Assembly: GCA_964431545.1 (NCBI GenBank)
Contig: CAYSLC010000086.1
Location: 1 to 20,650 of the forward strand
Direction of reading: 5' to 3'
Origin: CAYSLC01 sp964431545
Lineage (GTDB): Bacteria > Desulfobacterota > Desulfobacteria > Desulfobacterales > JAABSP01
Length of the DNA: 20,650 nt
Part shown: positions 1-8,092 of the stretch, in pieces
Numbering within the stretch: the first letter of the stretch is position 1
Layout of the letters: each line of letters begins with the position of its first letter
The notes under the pieces: model-generated
The model's database searches: none
The model's input: only the letters and a program-made list of their open reading frames with translations
What the model was told of the DNA's origin: nothing
Program-made: the position numbers and the translations under genes

Positions 1-491
1 CCCGGGACGAGAACGAGCGCGCCGCCCTCTGCGTCGAGCTGGCCTACTTCGCCAACGAGGCGGGCATCCCCAACGAGAAGATCTGGGTGGACGGCATCGT
101 CACCCCCGTCAACATCCAGCAGCCCCAGCTCATCAGCCTCATGGAGTTCATGAAGATGCTGCCGGACATCGCGCCCGGGGCCAAGTCCACCTGCGGGCTG
201 TCCAACATCTCCAACGGGCCGCCCGACCACCTGCGCCCCATCCTCAACCAGACCTACATGGTGATGCTGGAGCGGTACGGCATGTACTCCGTCATCTCCG
301 ATCCCCTGGACGAGAAGCTGACCGAGATCGCCAAGGGCAAGCGCCCGGACATCGTGGAGCTGATCCACAAGGAGATGGACGGCGAGGGTCCCGACCGCGC
401 AAGCCTCTCCAAGGAGATGCTCGACTACGCCAAGACCTGCGATGTCATCCTCGGAAAAGTCCTCTATTCGGATTCCTGGCTCGAAGTCTAA
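1..491 (+). CDS. acsE: AcsE-like methyltetrahydrofolate:corrinoid/iron-sulfur protein methyltransferase, C-terminal part
   Basis: Only the last 162 codons are in the window; the first complete codon starts at position 3 and the gene begins upstream. The visible part reads as the second half of a pterin-binding TIM barrel of the dihydropteroate synthase/MeTr superfamily. It contains VDGIVTPVN, the strand-loop CGLSNISNGPP, an RPILNQTYMVM helix and a C-terminal DVILGKVLYSDSW. In characterised MeTr (AcsE) the Asn of the GLSN motif contacts the pterin, and it is kept here. The family moves the methyl group of 5-methyltetrahydrofolate to the cobalt of the corrinoid/Fe-S protein, the last methyl-branch step of the Wood-Ljungdahl pathway, in the cytoplasm. 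A strong terminator follows 26 nt after the stop, so this is the last gene of its transcript. Another corrinoid-dependent methyltransferase of the same superfamily is possible, because the N-terminal half is not visible. Confidence 0.75.
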   Translation, partial: RDENERAALCVELAYFANEAGIPNEKIWVDGIVTPVNIQQPQLISLMEFMKMLPDIAPGAKSTCGLSNISNGPPDHLRPILNQTYMVMLERYGMYSVISDPLDEKLTEIAKGKRPDIVELIHKEMDGEGPDRASLSKEMLDYAKTCDVILGKVLYSDSWLEV

Positions 492-517
492 TTCCAGACA
501 AAGCCGAGGGAAACAAC

Positions 518-559
518 AAGATCCCCCGATCCGGTTTCCGGATCGGGGGATCTTTTTTT
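518..559 (+). terminator. Rho-independent terminator after the acsE-like gene
   Basis: A perfect inverted repeat pairs 518-534 with 538-554 (arm AAGATCCCCCGATCCGG, 3-nt TTT loop) and runs directly into a seven-T tract at 553-559. It starts 26 nt after the acsE-like stop. Read on the minus strand the same hairpin is followed by TTGTTGTTT, so it may also help end the convergent AlbA_2 gene, whose stop is at 592. Confidence 0.9.
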
Positions 560-591
560 ATCCATGGATCGAACCCAGGACGCCGGCCGGG

Positions 592-1803
592 TTACGCTCC
601 GGCCTCCGGGGATCCCTTGGCTCCGTCCATGGGGAGAAACAGGGTAAGGCGCACGTAGGGACCTTCGGTCTCGTTGAGGAGTTCGGGTTCCGTCCCGTTG
701 AACTCGCGCATGGCCCGGCGGACGATGGGAAGACCACGGCCCCGCCGCTCCATCAGGCCCATGACCAGAAGGTAGTTGGCCATCAATTCGTTGCGGGATC
801 TCGGATGCCCGCCCGCCAGGGCGCTGGCGGGGGTCATCCGGTTCGGAAGGGTGCCGGGGCTGGTGACCGAGATGCGGTCCGAAAAGACTTCCAGCAGGAT
901 CTTGCTTCCCAGGATCGCGTAATCCCGATGGGCCACGGCGTTCACGAGGGCCTCGCGGACCGCTTTCACCGGCGCCAGGGGGATATCCTCCCGGACCAGT
1001 CCCCGGTAGCGCTCGAAACGTCCCATGGCCCGCATCCATCCCAGGGCTCGTCTTACCTGTTCGTCGATCCGGCCCTTGGCTTCCCCTGTCAGAAGAACTT
1101 CGGTCGACCGGTCCCTGCCGCCGTAGGCCACGCACTCGATCCACGCGCCGCGGGTCTGGGGAAAAGCCTGGGGCTCCCGGCCGAAGCACAGCAGGCCGTA
1201 GAGGGTGGCCTTGAGTGCGCCGCCCAGGTCCTCCAGGACCCCTCGATTTCGCAGATCTTCTTCCAGGTCGGGCTGCGGCGTTTCCTCCACATCAAGGCCC
1301 TGTCTTGCGAGGAAGGCTCGAAAGCTTTCCGAATCGATGTCCCGGACGGAGGCCCCTTCAATACATCGCTCTTCCGTCAGGATGTACCCGAAGAGGTTGT
1401 AGAGTTCCTGAAGTTCCGTGGGAGACGGTTCCACCGTCGCCCGTCCCCGGCGGATCCAGACCCGGCCTTCGTGGCGCAAGGGTTCGAAGCCGCGCTGCCG
1501 GGGAACTTCGATCCAGTGGACCCTGCCGTACGGATCACGGTGGACGCCGAGTCGGGCGGACACCGGTCCGTTGAGTCCCGTTTGAAGCAGGCCGGTGAGA
1601 CGTTTCTGGACCTTGTCTTCTTCTGCCGGAACGCCGATGATGGCCCCGTCGTCGGCCACGCCGATGAGGACCAGTCCCCCGGTTGTGTTGGCCAGGGCGC
1701 AAACGCCTCGGAGAACCCCCTTGAGGTTGCCGGACCATCGTTTAAACTCGGTCCGTTCGTCCTCTCCCCCCCGTATGCGTTCTTTTACATCCTTCCATTC
1801 CAT
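592..1803 (-). CDS. AlbA_2/Schlafen-type domain plus HATPase_c_4-like C-terminus, putative transcriptional regulator
   Basis: This 403-residue protein has the layout often annotated as 'ATP-dependent DNA helicase RecG-related' or 'putative DNA-binding protein', but it has no helicase motifs. Residues about 15-135 match the AlbA_2 (Schlafen AlbA_2) pattern: TEFKRW near the start, then ALANTTGGLVLIGVADDG. Residues about 285-390 match the GHKL-like C-terminal domain of this family: VREALVNAVAHRDY, then IEVFSDRISVTSPG-type strands and an ERRGRGLPIVRRAM helix. Nucleic-acid binding with nucleotide-dependent control is the usual proposal, and the true role is unknown. The ATG at 1803 is preceded by AAGGA with 6-nt spacing. 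It lies 92 nt downstream of the rhodanese gene on the same strand with no clear terminator between them, so the two may share a transcript. Such genes are common both in mobile/defence regions and as stand-alone regulators. Confidence 0.8.
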   Translation of the reverse strand: MEWKDVKERIRGGEDERTEFKRWSGNLKGVLRGVCALANTTGGLVLIGVADDGAIIGVPAEEDKVQKRLTGLLQTGLNGPVSARLGVHRDPYGRVHWIEVPRQRGFEPLRHEGRVWIRRGRATVEPSPTELQELYNLFGYILTEERCIEGASVRDIDSESFRAFLARQGLDVEETPQPDLEEDLRNRGVLEDLGGALKATLYGLLCFGREPQAFPQTRGAWIECVAYGGRDRSTEVLLTGEAKGRIDEQVRRALGWMRAMGRFERYRGLVREDIPLAPVKAVREALVNAVAHRDYAILGSKILLEVFSDRISVTSPGTLPNRMTPASALAGGHPRSRNELMANYLLVMGLMERRGRGLPIVRRAMREFNGTEPELLNETEGPYVRLTLFLPMDGAKGSPEAGA

Positions 1804-1895
1804 GGTCTATCCTTGGTTCCCGGCTGTGGGGGACGCCAGATGTCTTAGGCTCCCGCTTCTTTTTTCCATTCGGCGCGTTCCGTTGAGCCGAAGGA

Positions 1896-2393
1896 TCAGG
1901 AGACGTCTCCCGCGGTGGGCAGACCGGCGGACTTCCAGCGGCTCCATCCGTCTACGATGTAGAAGACGTTTTCGAAGCCCGTGAAGTGGAGCTTCTCCGC
2001 CAGGTCCTTTCCCAGGTCGCACTGGGGGCCGTCGCAGTAGGTGATGATGGGGGTGCCGGGATCGAATTGGAGCAGAAAGCGCTCGATCTCCTGATCGAAC
2101 CGGGGTTCCGGAAGGTTCACCGCCCCTCGGATGTGCCCCTGCTCATAGTCGGACGGGTTCCGGGAGTCCACGAAGACCGCCTCGCCGGCTTCGAATCGTC
2201 GGGCCGCCTCTTCCAGGGAGATCTCCCCCACCCCCTCGGCGGGAGGTGCCGCGGTGTTCTTTGGTTCGTGGGGGTCGAGAATTCCGATCCCGCCGGGCCG
2301 CAAGCTGTTGACGCCCAGGGCGAGGCCCGCCGATATCAGGAGGATCGCCATGACTTCGATGGTGATCTGTTTGATCAAAGTGGTCTTGTCCAT
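1896..2393 (-). CDS. Membrane-anchored rhodanese-like protein
   Basis: The protein has 165 residues. A single hydrophobic segment at about residues 10-28 (IEVMAILLISAGLALGV) is probably a signal anchor that places the rest outside the cytoplasm. A linker follows, then one rhodanese domain (about 55-160) with VFVDSRNPSDYEQGHIRGAVNLP (the CH2A-type DSR motif, given here in its flanks) and the active loop YCDGPQCDLG. The first Cys of this loop is the expected persulfide-forming nucleophile. The loop is C-D-G-P-Q-C, so a second Cys stands where Arg or Thr is common. Expected role is sulfane-sulfur or thiol redox chemistry at the membrane; the partner is unknown. The start at 2393 has only a weak ribosome binding site. 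The gene is divergent from the PPDK-like gene and upstream of the AlbA_2 gene. Confidence 0.85.
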   Translation of the reverse strand: MDKTTLIKQITIEVMAILLISAGLALGVNSLRPGGIGILDPHEPKNTAAPPAEGVGEISLEEAARRFEAGEAVFVDSRNPSDYEQGHIRGAVNLPEPRFDQEIERFLLQFDPGTPIITYCDGPQCDLGKDLAEKLHFTGFENVFYIVDGWSRWKSAGLPTAGDVS

Positions 2394-2429
2394 GCGTTGT
2401 CCGTTCGGGGCGGGCCCCGTCGACTTTCC

Positions 2430-2459
2430 TTGAAACCCAAGGTAAAGGTATGGTATTAA
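2430..2459 (+). promoter_or_regulatory. Candidate sigma-70 promoter for the PPDK-like/GAPDH unit
   Basis: TTGAAA (2430-2435) is followed after an 18-nt spacer by TATTAA (2454-2459), preceded by TGG and set in the most AT-rich part of the 129-nt divergent intergenic region. Transcription would start near 2466, leaving a leader of roughly 57 nt before the GTG start. This is by eye; the -10 box matches only 4 of 6 consensus bases. Confidence 0.4.
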
Positions 2460-2510
2460 TAAAATTTTAAGAGATTATTCTTTTTTACTCGGGGTGGAAC
2501 GGATAGATCC

Positions 2511-2517
2511 AAGGAGG
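2511..2517 (+). promoter_or_regulatory. Ribosome binding site fixing a GTG start
   Basis: AAGGAGG at 2511-2517 lies five bases before a GTG at 2523. This strong site supports the non-ATG start of the PPDK-like gene over any later ATG. Confidence 0.75.
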
Positions 2518-2522
2518 AAGGC

Positions 2523-5500
2523 GTGATCCAATCGACGGCTCTGGAGGCCAACCTTGCGGCCTACCAGTTCGATGTCACCATCGACGAGAAATACCTGGTA
2601 ATCCAGGAGGTGATGTCCAAGTACTACGGTATCATGGACGGCGTGAACACCTTCCTCGAGGAACTCTCCCATCCCCACCGCAACCTCCCCTTCATCGTCA
2701 AGGAGGCCCGGCACTATTCCCTCAACTATTTTCATCTGCTCAAGGATCACCCCGACGGCCCCGAGGCCGCCTCCCGATTCGCGGACATCTTCCTCGACGT
2801 GATCCTCACCGGCGCCGATCCGGAGACGGAGGCGGACGCCGCGGACAACTTCCTTCTGTTTCTCCAGAAGACGGCCAAGGAGTCGGGGGAGGCGTTGGCG
2901 CGGTTCACGCCGGTCCTGGACAACGCCTTCCACCGCATCCACAGTCTCGATGATAGTCGGTTTTTCCTGTTTGTAAAGAGCTATTACCAGATCAACCGGA
3001 TCGTCCCGGCCGTTCGAAAAGCTTACCACGACGCGGGGCTGGCCGGGACCCCGGAGCGGTTCGACGCCCTCAACCGGATCTTGTTCCGGTATTTGGATCG
3101 GACCTACGCGTACTGGTTGGACCGGGAGGACCCCCTCGACTGGTTTCTATCCGGCGCCGAGGTGACCGGCGGGCGGGAGCGGTTCGAGCCGTTTTTCGAG
3201 GAGATCCGCCATGACCGGATCCGACGGAACAAAAACCGTCTGCTCCATATCGCCGCGGGCGGCGGCGACCATCCGGAACCCATGACGGGCGAAACCATGC
3301 TGGAGGAGCTGCTCACGCTGCCCGGCTACAATCAGATCACAGAGACCTACCGCGAGATCCCCGGAAAGCTCCTGGAGGCCGGCCGGGAGAAGGGGCAGGG
3401 GAACTACTGGAAGATCATCTTCCTGTTCCACATCATGAACATCCAGGGCCTGTCCATGGTCCACGAGGACGCCCTGCGGGACATCAACCGCACCCTGGGC
3501 TGGCTCATCGACAATGAAAAGCACCTCAACATCGAAAAGCTGATCCAGAAGACCTTCTCCATCCTCAAGGACCGGTTCCACCAATTCCCGGCCACCGCTC
3601 TCAACTGCGTCCTCAACATGGGCAAGGGGGTCTACAAGACCGACGACAGCGAACTGGTCAACTTCTTCACCGACCAACTCCTCTCCCTGGGATTCCAGCA
3701 CCCCATGGTCGGGGGGGTGGGGAACGACTGGCAGATCAAGGTCAACAGCGCCCACATCCTGAACATCCGCACCTGGTTCGAGCTGATCGAACTCAGCCCC
3801 CGGTGGTCCACCCGCCTGCTCTCCGCCCTGATCATCCACCTGACCCTGGGGGGCGTCTTCATCAAGGACACCGACCTCTTCCCCCGGGACATCACCCGGC
3901 TGCTCAACAGCCGGATCGAGCCGGTCTACAACCTGATCAAACAGTTGATGCGGCTTTTTCCGGTCTACTTCAACGACATCGGCGCCGAAGGGGAGCTGCG
4001 GGACATCTCCACGGAGATCGACGAGCTGTCCCACCGGAAAGACCCCCTGATCCACTTTCTGAGAAAGCAGGCCCACGTGGAGAGCAGCAACCGCATCACC
4101 GGCTTCATGGAGGCGGTGATCCGGTTCTGGCTCACCCGGGATAAATCCCATGTGGAACCTTACGTCCCCCCCGCCATCCAGGAGGAGATCCGGGAGGAGG
4201 GCCCTTACGTCGACGGGGTCAACGCCCTCCTGATCCGGCTCGGGAACTATGGATTGAGCCTGCCGGAGGACCTCCTCTCCCTGGCGGAAGAATCCCTCGA
4301 GTCCCTGCTGTACGACCTGTCGGCCGAGAACACGGGGGTGTCCGGCGAAGACGTCGAGCGGGTGAAGCTGGCCGCGGGCCTCTATAAGCTTCTCCACCGG
4401 AAGTACGATCTCGTCTTCTTCGAACCGGGTCCGGCGCTGGATCAATACCTTTCCCGGATCAAATCGGAGGGACTCCCCAGCTTCAAGAACCTGCGGCGGG
4501 CCCTGGAGGAGGACGATCTCAAGGCGAGGCTGTTCGGGCTGCTGGACTACATGGAGGATCTCAAACGGGTGATCCTCTCCTCCGAATCCTTCGAGGTCCG
4601 GGAGGACATCTACAAAAAGCGCCACTTCACCGTGGACATCCCCTCCATGTACGGCAGCTACAACGAGACCAAGTTCGACGCCCTGGGGATGACCTTCCGC
4701 CTGGAGTCGACGGTCAACGTCCTCCTGGAGCAGCTCATCGACAACATCGATCTGAGCCTGGTGACCAAGGCCACCTTCTTCCAGATCTACGACAAATTGA
4801 TTCTCTTCCACAAGGCGATGCGGGTGGACGGGATCGCCTCCATCGAATTCGAGCGGCAGATGGACCTCTTGGCCCACTCGCTGGAGGCCCGGGGCTTCAC
4901 CTTCACCCAGTACATGGATATCTTCAAGGGGTTCGCCCAGGCGGTCAAGAACATCATCAACGATTTTTTCAACAACATCCACGAGGAGAATCTCACTCGG
5001 ATCCTCCGGCAGGTGGATCTCGACCGGATCCAGCCCAAGTACCTGCCCCAGCGGTACGCCGGGGAGGGCGCCGAGCCGAGCCGGCAGGAGCTGGTCCACG
5101 GGGCCTCGGAGATCTTCTTCCGGGAAAAGATCGCCCTGAGCCTCGGCCTCCAGCAGCTCGACCGGTTCCTGAGCCGGATCCTCAATACCCTCTTCCACCA
5201 ATCCTACAAGCTGCCGGCCAATCGCCTCCGCCTGCTCCTCAACTACGATCCCCAGCGGGCCATGATGTCCATCACCGAGCCAAAGAGCAACGCCGCGGGG
5301 ATGATCTACCTGGGGAACAAGGGGTTCAATCTGGTCAAGCTGCGGAATTTCGGTCTGCCCGTGCCGCCGGGGTTCATCCTCACCACCGAGGTCTTCCGGT
5401 GCCGGTCGATCATCGAGGATTATCCGCCGGCCCTCCAGAACTTCCGGGAGCAGGTGCTGGAGCGGATCCGCGCCCTGGAAACGGATTCGGGCAAGTCCTT

Positions 5501-6779
5501 CGGAGACCCCGCGAACCCGCTGCTCCTGTCGGTGAGGAGCGGCTCCTCCATCTCCCAGCCCGGGATGATGGACACCTTCCTCGATGTGGGCATCAACGAG
5601 GAGATCGCCTCGGGCATCGCCGAGGCCACCGGCAACGCATGGTTCGCCTGGGACTGCTACCGACGCTTCCTCCAGTGCTACGGGATGGCCAAGGGGCTCA
5701 AGCGGGACGACTTCGATTCCATCATCAAGACCTTCAAGGAGCTGTGGAACATCCCCTACAAAAAGGGGTTCCCCGGGGAGATGATGCGTTCGGTGGCCTT
5801 GGCCTACAAGCGCTCCCTGGAGGAGGCCGACATCCGGGTGGAGGAGGATCCCATGGATCAACTCCTGAGCACCATCCGCATGGTGCTCAACTCCTGGGAG
5901 ACCCCCAAGGCGAAGACCTACCGGAAGATCATCGGGATCTCCGACGACTGGGGGACCGCGGTGACGGTCCAGTCGATGGTCTTCGGCAACCGGTCTCACG
6001 ACTCGGGGACCGGGGTCTTCTTCACCCACAATCCCCGCTGGCCGGGCGACGACACCATCCGGCTCTGGGGCGATTTCACCCTGGAGAACCAGGGGGAGGA
6101 CGTGGTCTCCGGACTGGTCAACACCATGCCCATCTCCCTGAGCCAGCAGGACATCGAGATGCGGGACACCGATGTCACCCTGGAGACCCATTTCCCCGAG
6201 ATCTACCGGACCCTCAAGGGGTGGGCCGAGGATCTCATCTACAAAAAACGGTGGAGCCCCCAGGAGATGGAGTTCACCTTCGAAAGCCGCTCCCCCGGGG
6301 ATCTCTACCTGCTCCAGACCCGGGACATGGCGATCCGGGAGCGCAAGAAGGTGATCGCCTTCCGCCACGAGGCGATCGGCGAGAATCTGCTGGGCCACGG
6401 CATCGGGGTCAGCGGCGGGGCCCTGGGCGGCCGGGCCGTCTTCACCCTGGAGGAGATCGACAAGTGGCGGTCCATGGAGCCGGAGACCCCCTTGATCCTC
6501 CTGCGGGCCGACACCGTGCCCGACGATATCCGGGAGATCCATGCCGCCGACGGGATCCTCACCGCCCGGGGGGGGCTCACCTCCCATGCCGCCGTGGTGG
6601 CCCACCGGCTGGGCAAGACCTGCGTGGTGGGGTGCGGCAGCCTGGTCTGCAAGGAGCGGGACAAGGTGGGGATCTTCGACGACGTGACCATCAATGCGGG
6701 GGATTACATCAGCATCGACGGTCAGGAGGGATCGGTCTACCAGGGGCTGATCGACATCGAGGAGAAACAGGCCGGCTGA
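2523..6779 (+). CDS. Large PPDK-like PEP/pyruvate-binding domain protein without a PEP-barrel domain
   Basis: This protein has 1418 residues and starts at GTG. Residues 1 to about 895 are mainly helical and I do not recognise them. From about 900 the C-terminal third follows pyruvate phosphate dikinase closely. It has LGNKGFNLVKL and GLPVPPGFILTT (about 928-950), SVRSGSSISQPGMMDTFLDVG near 1000 (a PPDK-type ATP-grasp signature, quoted for its key residues), GTAVTVQSMVFGN, DSGTGVFFTHNP, NQGEDVVSG, and the nucleotide-site pair QEMEFTFE and LQTRD. The phosphohistidine swivel domain follows, with ILTARGGLTSHAAVVAH and His1355 as phosphoacceptor. Only about 60 residues come after it, so the C-terminal PEP/pyruvate TIM barrel of true PPDK (about 870 residues in total) is absent. 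It probably uses ATP to phosphorylate its own His and passes the phosphate to a substrate that I cannot name. GAPDH follows 40 nt later, suggesting a role in lower glycolysis/gluconeogenesis or its control. FTHNP replaces the usual FTRNP. Confidence 0.85.
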   Translation: MIQSTALEANLAAYQFDVTIDEKYLVIQEVMSKYYGIMDGVNTFLEELSHPHRNLPFIVKEARHYSLNYFHLLKDHPDGPEAASRFADIFLDVILTGADPETEADAADNFLLFLQKTAKESGEALARFTPVLDNAFHRIHSLDDSRFFLFVKSYYQINRIVPAVRKAYHDAGLAGTPERFDALNRILFRYLDRTYAYWLDREDPLDWFLSGAEVTGGRERFEPFFEEIRHDRIRRNKNRLLHIAAGGGDHPEPMTGETMLEELLTLPGYNQITETYREIPGKLLEAGREKGQGNYWKIIFLFHIMNIQGLSMVHEDALRDINRTLGWLIDNEKHLNIEKLIQKTFSILKDRFHQFPATALNCVLNMGKGVYKTDDSELVNFFTDQLLSLGFQHPMVGGVGNDWQIKVNSAHILNIRTWFELIELSPRWSTRLLSALIIHLTLGGVFIKDTDLFPRDITRLLNSRIEPVYNLIKQLMRLFPVYFNDIGAEGELRDISTEIDELSHRKDPLIHFLRKQAHVESSNRITGFMEAVIRFWLTRDKSHVEPYVPPAIQEEIREEGPYVDGVNALLIRLGNYGLSLPEDLLSLAEESLESLLYDLSAENTGVSGEDVERVKLAAGLYKLLHRKYDLVFFEPGPALDQYLSRIKSEGLPSFKNLRRALEEDDLKARLFGLLDYMEDLKRVILSSESFEVREDIYKKRHFTVDIPSMYGSYNETKFDALGMTFRLESTVNVLLEQLIDNIDLSLVTKATFFQIYDKLILFHKAMRVDGIASIEFERQMDLLAHSLEARGFTFTQYMDIFKGFAQAVKNIINDFFNNIHEENLTRILRQVDLDRIQPKYLPQRYAGEGAEPSRQELVHGASEIFFREKIALSLGLQQLDRFLSRILNTLFHQSYKLPANRLRLLLNYDPQRAMMSITEPKSNAAGMIYLGNKGFNLVKLRNFGLPVPPGFILTTEVFRCRSIIEDYPPALQNFREQVLERIRALETDSGKSFGDPANPLLLSVRSGSSISQPGMMDTFLDVGINEEIASGIAEATGNAWFAWDCYRRFLQCYGMAKGLKRDDFDSIIKTFKELWNIPYKKGFPGEMMRSVALAYKRSLEEADIRVEEDPMDQLLSTIRMVLNSWETPKAKTYRKIIGISDDWGTAVTVQSMVFGNRSHDSGTGVFFTHNPRWPGDDTIRLWGDFTLENQGEDVVSGLVNTMPISLSQQDIEMRDTDVTLETHFPEIYRTLKGWAEDLIYKKRWSPQEMEFTFESRSPGDLYLLQTRDMAIRERKKVIAFRHEAIGENLLGHGIGVSGGALGGRAVFTLEEIDKWRSMEPETPLILLRADTVPDDIREIHAADGILTARGGLTSHAAVVAHRLGKTCVVGCGSLVCKERDKVGIFDDVTINAGDYISIDGQEGSVYQGLIDIEEKQAG

Positions 6780-6819
6780 GGCCGGGCCGACAGATGCGTT
6801 CAAGGAGGAGAAGAGGAAA

Positions 6820-8076
6820 ATGGTTTCAGCGGACGACAACATAGGGCCCCTGGGCATCAACGGCCTGGGGCGCATCGGAAAGCTGACCCTCTGGCACCAT
6901 GTGGGGCGCAAGCACTTCAAGGAGCTGGTGGTCAACATCGGCCGGGAGGCCGGGAACTCCCTGGCCGACATCGCCCACTATCTGGAGCGGGATTCCACCT
7001 ATGGACTCCTGCGGGGATACCTCCACGGCCACAACGCCGAGCCGGTGGTGGGGGACCTGGACGAGGCGGCGGGGACCATGACCATCGACGGCGTGACGGT
7101 CCGGTTCCTCCGGGAGGCCCGGAACCCGGCAAGCATCCCCTGGCGGGAACACGGGGTCCGGCTGGTGGTGGACACCACCGGCCAGTTCCTTGATCCCACC
7201 CTGGAGGGGGACGTGGAAAAGGGATCGGTCCGGGGCCATCTGGAGGCGGGGGCCCAGAAGGTGATCGTCTCCGCTCCCTTCAAGATCAAGGACAAGGGCC
7301 GGCCCATGCCGGAGGACGCCGTCACCACGGTGATGGGCATCAACACCGAGGCCTACGACCCCCGGCGCCACCGGCTCATCTCCAACGCCTCGTGCACCAC
7401 CACCTGCCTGGCCCACATGATGAAGCCGCTGGTCAACGTCTTCGGCCCGAAGCGGATCCTCTCCGCCTCCATGGCCACGGTCCATGCCGCCACCGGCTCC
7501 CAGCAGGTCCTCGACCGGCTGCCCAAGTCCGGCGCCGGCGACCTGAGGAAGAACCGCAGCGTCATGAACAACATCATCCTCACCACCACCGGGGCCGCCA
7601 ACGCCCTGCGGCTGGTGATTCCGGAGATGGAGGAGATCGGCTTCATCGCCGAGTCGGTGCGGATCCCCAACACCACCGGCTCCCTGATCATCCTGGTGCT
7701 CAACCTCCAGGAGGAGCTGTCCGGCGAGTCGATCCGCCGGGAGATGATCAACGATATCTATCGCGAGGCGGCTCAAGTCGACCCCAACCGGTACCTCCAT
7801 TACACCGAAAAGCAGAACGTCTCCTGCGACATCATCGGTCTGCCCCGGGCCGCGGCGATCATCGAGGGGCACGAGACCCACACCCGCACCGGCGAGGCGG
7901 CCATCGATCTTTCCAAGGTGCCCGGCCTGGAGAAGGAGATCATCGCCCGGCTCAAGAACTCGGTGGTCCGGATCCCCATCACCCAGACGGTGGTCTACGG
8001 CTGGTACGACAACGAGATGGGCAGCTACGTCAACCTCCTGGGCGATCGGACCGTGACGGTGGCCGAGACCCTGTGA
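6820..8076 (+). CDS. gap: Atypical glyceraldehyde-3-phosphate dehydrogenase
   Basis: At 418 residues this is about 80 longer than classical GapA (about 335). Fold and catalysis are clear: GINGLGRIGK dinucleotide-binding turn (about residues 12-21), active-site SNASCTTTCLAH with Cys192, ATVHAAT with His222, TTTGAANAL, SVRIPNTTGS with phosphate-binding Arg281, and WYDNEMGSYVN near the C-terminus. Expected reaction is glyceraldehyde-3-phosphate + NAD(P)+ + phosphate to 1,3-bisphosphoglycerate, in the cytoplasm. At the end of the second strand the classical VNDxxD is VNIGRE (residues 38-43). The Asp that binds the adenosine ribose of NAD is therefore Ile40, with an Arg two positions later; altered cofactor preference is an inference. 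CTTN is CTTT. The ATG at 6820 is preceded by AAGGAG at 6802-6807 and a closer GAGG. The 40-nt gap to the upstream gene suggests co-transcription. It converges with rsmA, 16 nt away. Confidence 0.93.
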   Translation: MVSADDNIGPLGINGLGRIGKLTLWHHVGRKHFKELVVNIGREAGNSLADIAHYLERDSTYGLLRGYLHGHNAEPVVGDLDEAAGTMTIDGVTVRFLREARNPASIPWREHGVRLVVDTTGQFLDPTLEGDVEKGSVRGHLEAGAQKVIVSAPFKIKDKGRPMPEDAVTTVMGINTEAYDPRRHRLISNASCTTTCLAHMMKPLVNVFGPKRILSASMATVHAATGSQQVLDRLPKSGAGDLRKNRSVMNNIILTTTGAANALRLVIPEMEEIGFIAESVRIPNTTGSLIILVLNLQEELSGESIRREMINDIYREAAQVDPNRYLHYTEKQNVSCDIIGLPRAAAIIEGHETHTRTGEAAIDLSKVPGLEKEIIARLKNSVVRIPITQTVVYGWYDNEMGSYVNLLGDRTVTVAETL

Positions 8077-8092
8077 GCCCCGGCGTGCATTC

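Noticed and set aside
442..1848. 468-codon plus-strand open frame overlapping the AlbA_2 gene
   Set aside because: It runs through a strong terminator at 518-559 and is opposite a gene with clear AlbA_2 and HATPase motifs and a good ribosome binding site.
3147..6971. 1274-codon open frame on the minus strand opposite the PPDK-like gene
   Set aside because: Its translation is low-complexity, rich in Gly, Asp, Val, Leu and Pro, and shows no domain. It is a GC-bias shadow of the convincingly coding plus strand.
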